From a bacterium (GTDB lineage: Bacteria; Actinomycetota; Acidimicrobiia; Acidimicrobiales; CATQHL01), in assembly GCA_028819945.1 (NCBI GenBank), contig JAPPKQ010000101.1, forward strand, positions 1 through 7,239: a stretch of DNA of 7,239 nucleotides, read 5' to 3'. Below are positions 5,904 to 7,239 of the stretch, in pieces. Position numbers and translations under genes: made by a program. Position 1 is the first letter of the stretch. The number at the start of each line of letters is the position of its first letter. The notes under the pieces were generated by a model that was given only the letters and a program-made list of their open reading frames with translations, searched no databases and was not told where the DNA came from.

Positions 5904-7239
5904 ATGGCAGTCATCGGCCTAGTCGTCGGCCTCGTCGTCATCCTCCTGATCGCCATCCTGTGGGTGGCGTCGCGCTACAAGCGCTGCCCCTCGGACCGGA
6001 TCCTGGTGATCTACGGCCGCGTGGGGGGCGTCGGCGAGTCGGCCCGCTGCCTGCACGGCGGCGGCGCCCTGGTGTGGCCCATCATCCAGGGCTACGCCTT
6101 CCTGGATCTCACCCCGATCCCCATCGAGATCAAGCTGCAGGGCGCCCTCTCCCAGCAGAACATCAGGGTGAACACCCCGGCCACGTTCACCGTGGGCGTC
6201 TCCACCGAGCCCGGCGTGATGCAGAACGCCGCCGAGCGTCTGCTGGGGCTCAGCCTCGCCGAGGTGGAGAACCTGTCCCGGGACATCATCTTCGGGCAGA
6301 TGCGCGTGGTCATCGCCACCATGCCCATCGAGGAGATCAACGCCGACCGGGAGAAGTTGATCACCAACATCACCGAGTCACTGGAGATCGAGCTGCGCAA
6401 GGTCGGCCTGCGGCTCATCAACGTCAACATCCAGGACATCACCGACGAGTCGGGCTACATCGACGCCCTCGGCCGGGAGGCGGCGGCGCGGGCCATCAAC
6501 GAGGCCAAGATCAAGGTCGCCGAGCAGGAGCGCGACGGTGACATCGGTGCCGCCGAGGCGAACCGCGAGCAGCGCATCCGGGTGGCGTCGGCCAACGCCA
6601 CAGCCACCGAGGGCGAGAACGAGGCCAAGGTCACCGTGGCCCGCTCCGACAGCGAGCGGCGCCAGAAGGAGGCCGAGGCCGAGCGGCTGGCCAGCGCAGC
6701 CGAGCGGGTCACCCAGGCGCGCGCCGAGGAGGAGTCCTTCGCCGCCGAGGCCGCCGCCGAGACCGCCAGGGCGGCCCGCGAGAAGGCCTCCCAGCAGGCC
6801 GACATCGTCGTGCCCGCCGAGGTGGAGCGCGAGCGGGTGCGCACACTGGCCGAGGCCGAGGCGGATCGGATCCGGCTCGTCCAGGGAGGCGAGGCGGACG
6901 GGCAGCGCCTCCGCATGGAGGCCGAGGCAATGGGTCTGCTCGCCCTGCTGACCCGCCGCGCCGAGGGTCTCGGCGAACTCGTGAACCGCACGGGCGGCGA
7001 GGCGCAACTGGCGGCGCTGATGCTCATCGCCGAGCAGCTCCCCGCGCTCGTGGCCGAGCAGGTCAAGGCCATCTCCAACCTGAAGATCGACCAGGTCACC
7101 GTGTGGGAGTCCGGCGGGAACGGGGGCAACGGCGGCAGCAGCACCGCCAACTTCCTCTCGAGCCTCATCGGTGCCCTGCCCCCGCTGCAGGACCTGGCCG
7201 GCCAGGTGGGCGTGAAGCTCCCCGCCTACCTCGGCGAGA
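5904..7239 (+). CDS. Flotillin-like SPFH/band-7 protein, 3' end cut by window
   Basis: The frame is open from the ATG at 5904 to the window edge, giving 445 residues without a stop. Residues 3-22 (VIGLVVGLVVILLIAILWVA) form one membrane segment with basic SRYKR after it, so the body should be cytoplasmic. The SPFH domain spans about 25-190: SDRILVIYGRVG (30-41), GGGALVWPIIQ (52-62), TPIPIEI (70-76) and NVNIQDITDESGYIDALG (173-190). An alanine/glutamate-rich coiled coil follows (about 190-345) with repeated AEAE units, the hallmark of flotillins as against stomatins. Next come a flotillin-type helical region (345-400), a GGNGGNGG linker (404-411) and a tail with LPPLQDLAGQVGVKLPAYLGE. That tail resembles the ends of FloT/YuaG-like proteins, so probably only a few residues are missing. 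Flotillins oligomerise in membrane microdomains and affect fluidity, secretion and signalling. The adjacent nfeD-like gene supports a FloT-type call. The long antisense frames over the coiled coil are shadows. Confidence 0.93.
   Translation, partial: MAVIGLVVGLVVILLIAILWVASRYKRCPSDRILVIYGRVGGVGESARCLHGGGALVWPIIQGYAFLDLTPIPIEIKLQGALSQQNIRVNTPATFTVGVSTEPGVMQNAAERLLGLSLAEVENLSRDIIFGQMRVVIATMPIEEINADREKLITNITESLEIELRKVGLRLINVNIQDITDESGYIDALGREAAARAINEAKIKVAEQERDGDIGAAEANREQRIRVASANATATEGENEAKVTVARSDSERRQKEAEAERLASAAERVTQARAEEESFAAEAAAETARAAREKASQQADIVVPAEVERERVRTLAEAEADRIRLVQGGEADGQRLRMEAEAMGLLALLTRRAEGLGELVNRTGGEAQLAALMLIAEQLPALVAEQVKAISNLKIDQVTVWESGGNGGNGGSSTANFLSSLIGALPPLQDLAGQVGVKLPAYLGE

Noticed and set aside
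6378..7168. Two long minus-strand open frames (209 and 237 codons) opposite the flotillin coiled coil
   Set aside because: Both arise from the complement of repeated GAG/GCC codons. The plus strand has an intact SPFH-flotillin protein.

Overview
The window looks like a piece of a chromosome from a high-GC (roughly 70 % G+C by eye) actinobacterium-like organism. The run rimO-pgsA-cinA is a familiar actinobacterial neighbourhood. The RimO N-terminus, GTG/TTG starts and heavy G/C third-position use fit that too. Acidimicrobiia is my best guess at class, but this is inference only. There are no mobile elements, tRNA or rRNA genes, CRISPR arrays or pseudogenes that I can support. The window is packed: the longest stretch without a gene is the 172-base divergent region at 5118-5289.

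Layout: the left edge carries the 3' end of proA (proline synthesis) on the plus strand. It collides tail to tail with a four-gene minus-strand run reading right to left: rimO (5117-3813), pgsA (3816-3205), cinA (3208-1961) and ppx (1947-349). The first two junctions are 4-base start/stop overlaps (GTGA and ATGA), and the third is a 13-base gap, so this reads as one transcription unit. It covers ribosomal protein S12 modification, phosphatidylglycerophosphate synthesis, pyridine-nucleotide repair and polyphosphate or (p)ppGpp turnover. The proA and ppx stop codons share one palindromic CTAG, leaving no room for a terminator between them.

To the right of the divergent region, two plus-strand genes form a second unit: a three-helix NfeD/YuaF-like membrane protein (5290-5847) and a flotillin-like SPFH protein (5904 to the window edge, lacking only its stop and probably a few residues). 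This matches the known NfeD-flotillin partnership of bacterial membrane microdomains.

The genes themselves are recognisable families. The least explained signal is in the control region between rimO and nfeD. GTACCG occurs four times at 26-81-26 base spacing, with dyads embedded in both candidate promoters. RimO also appears to start at a GTG eight bases after a TANNNT box, suggesting a leaderless transcript. I did not find a convincing previously undescribed system. The best candidate for something new is shared control of the flotillin unit and the rimO-pgsA-cinA-ppx unit.
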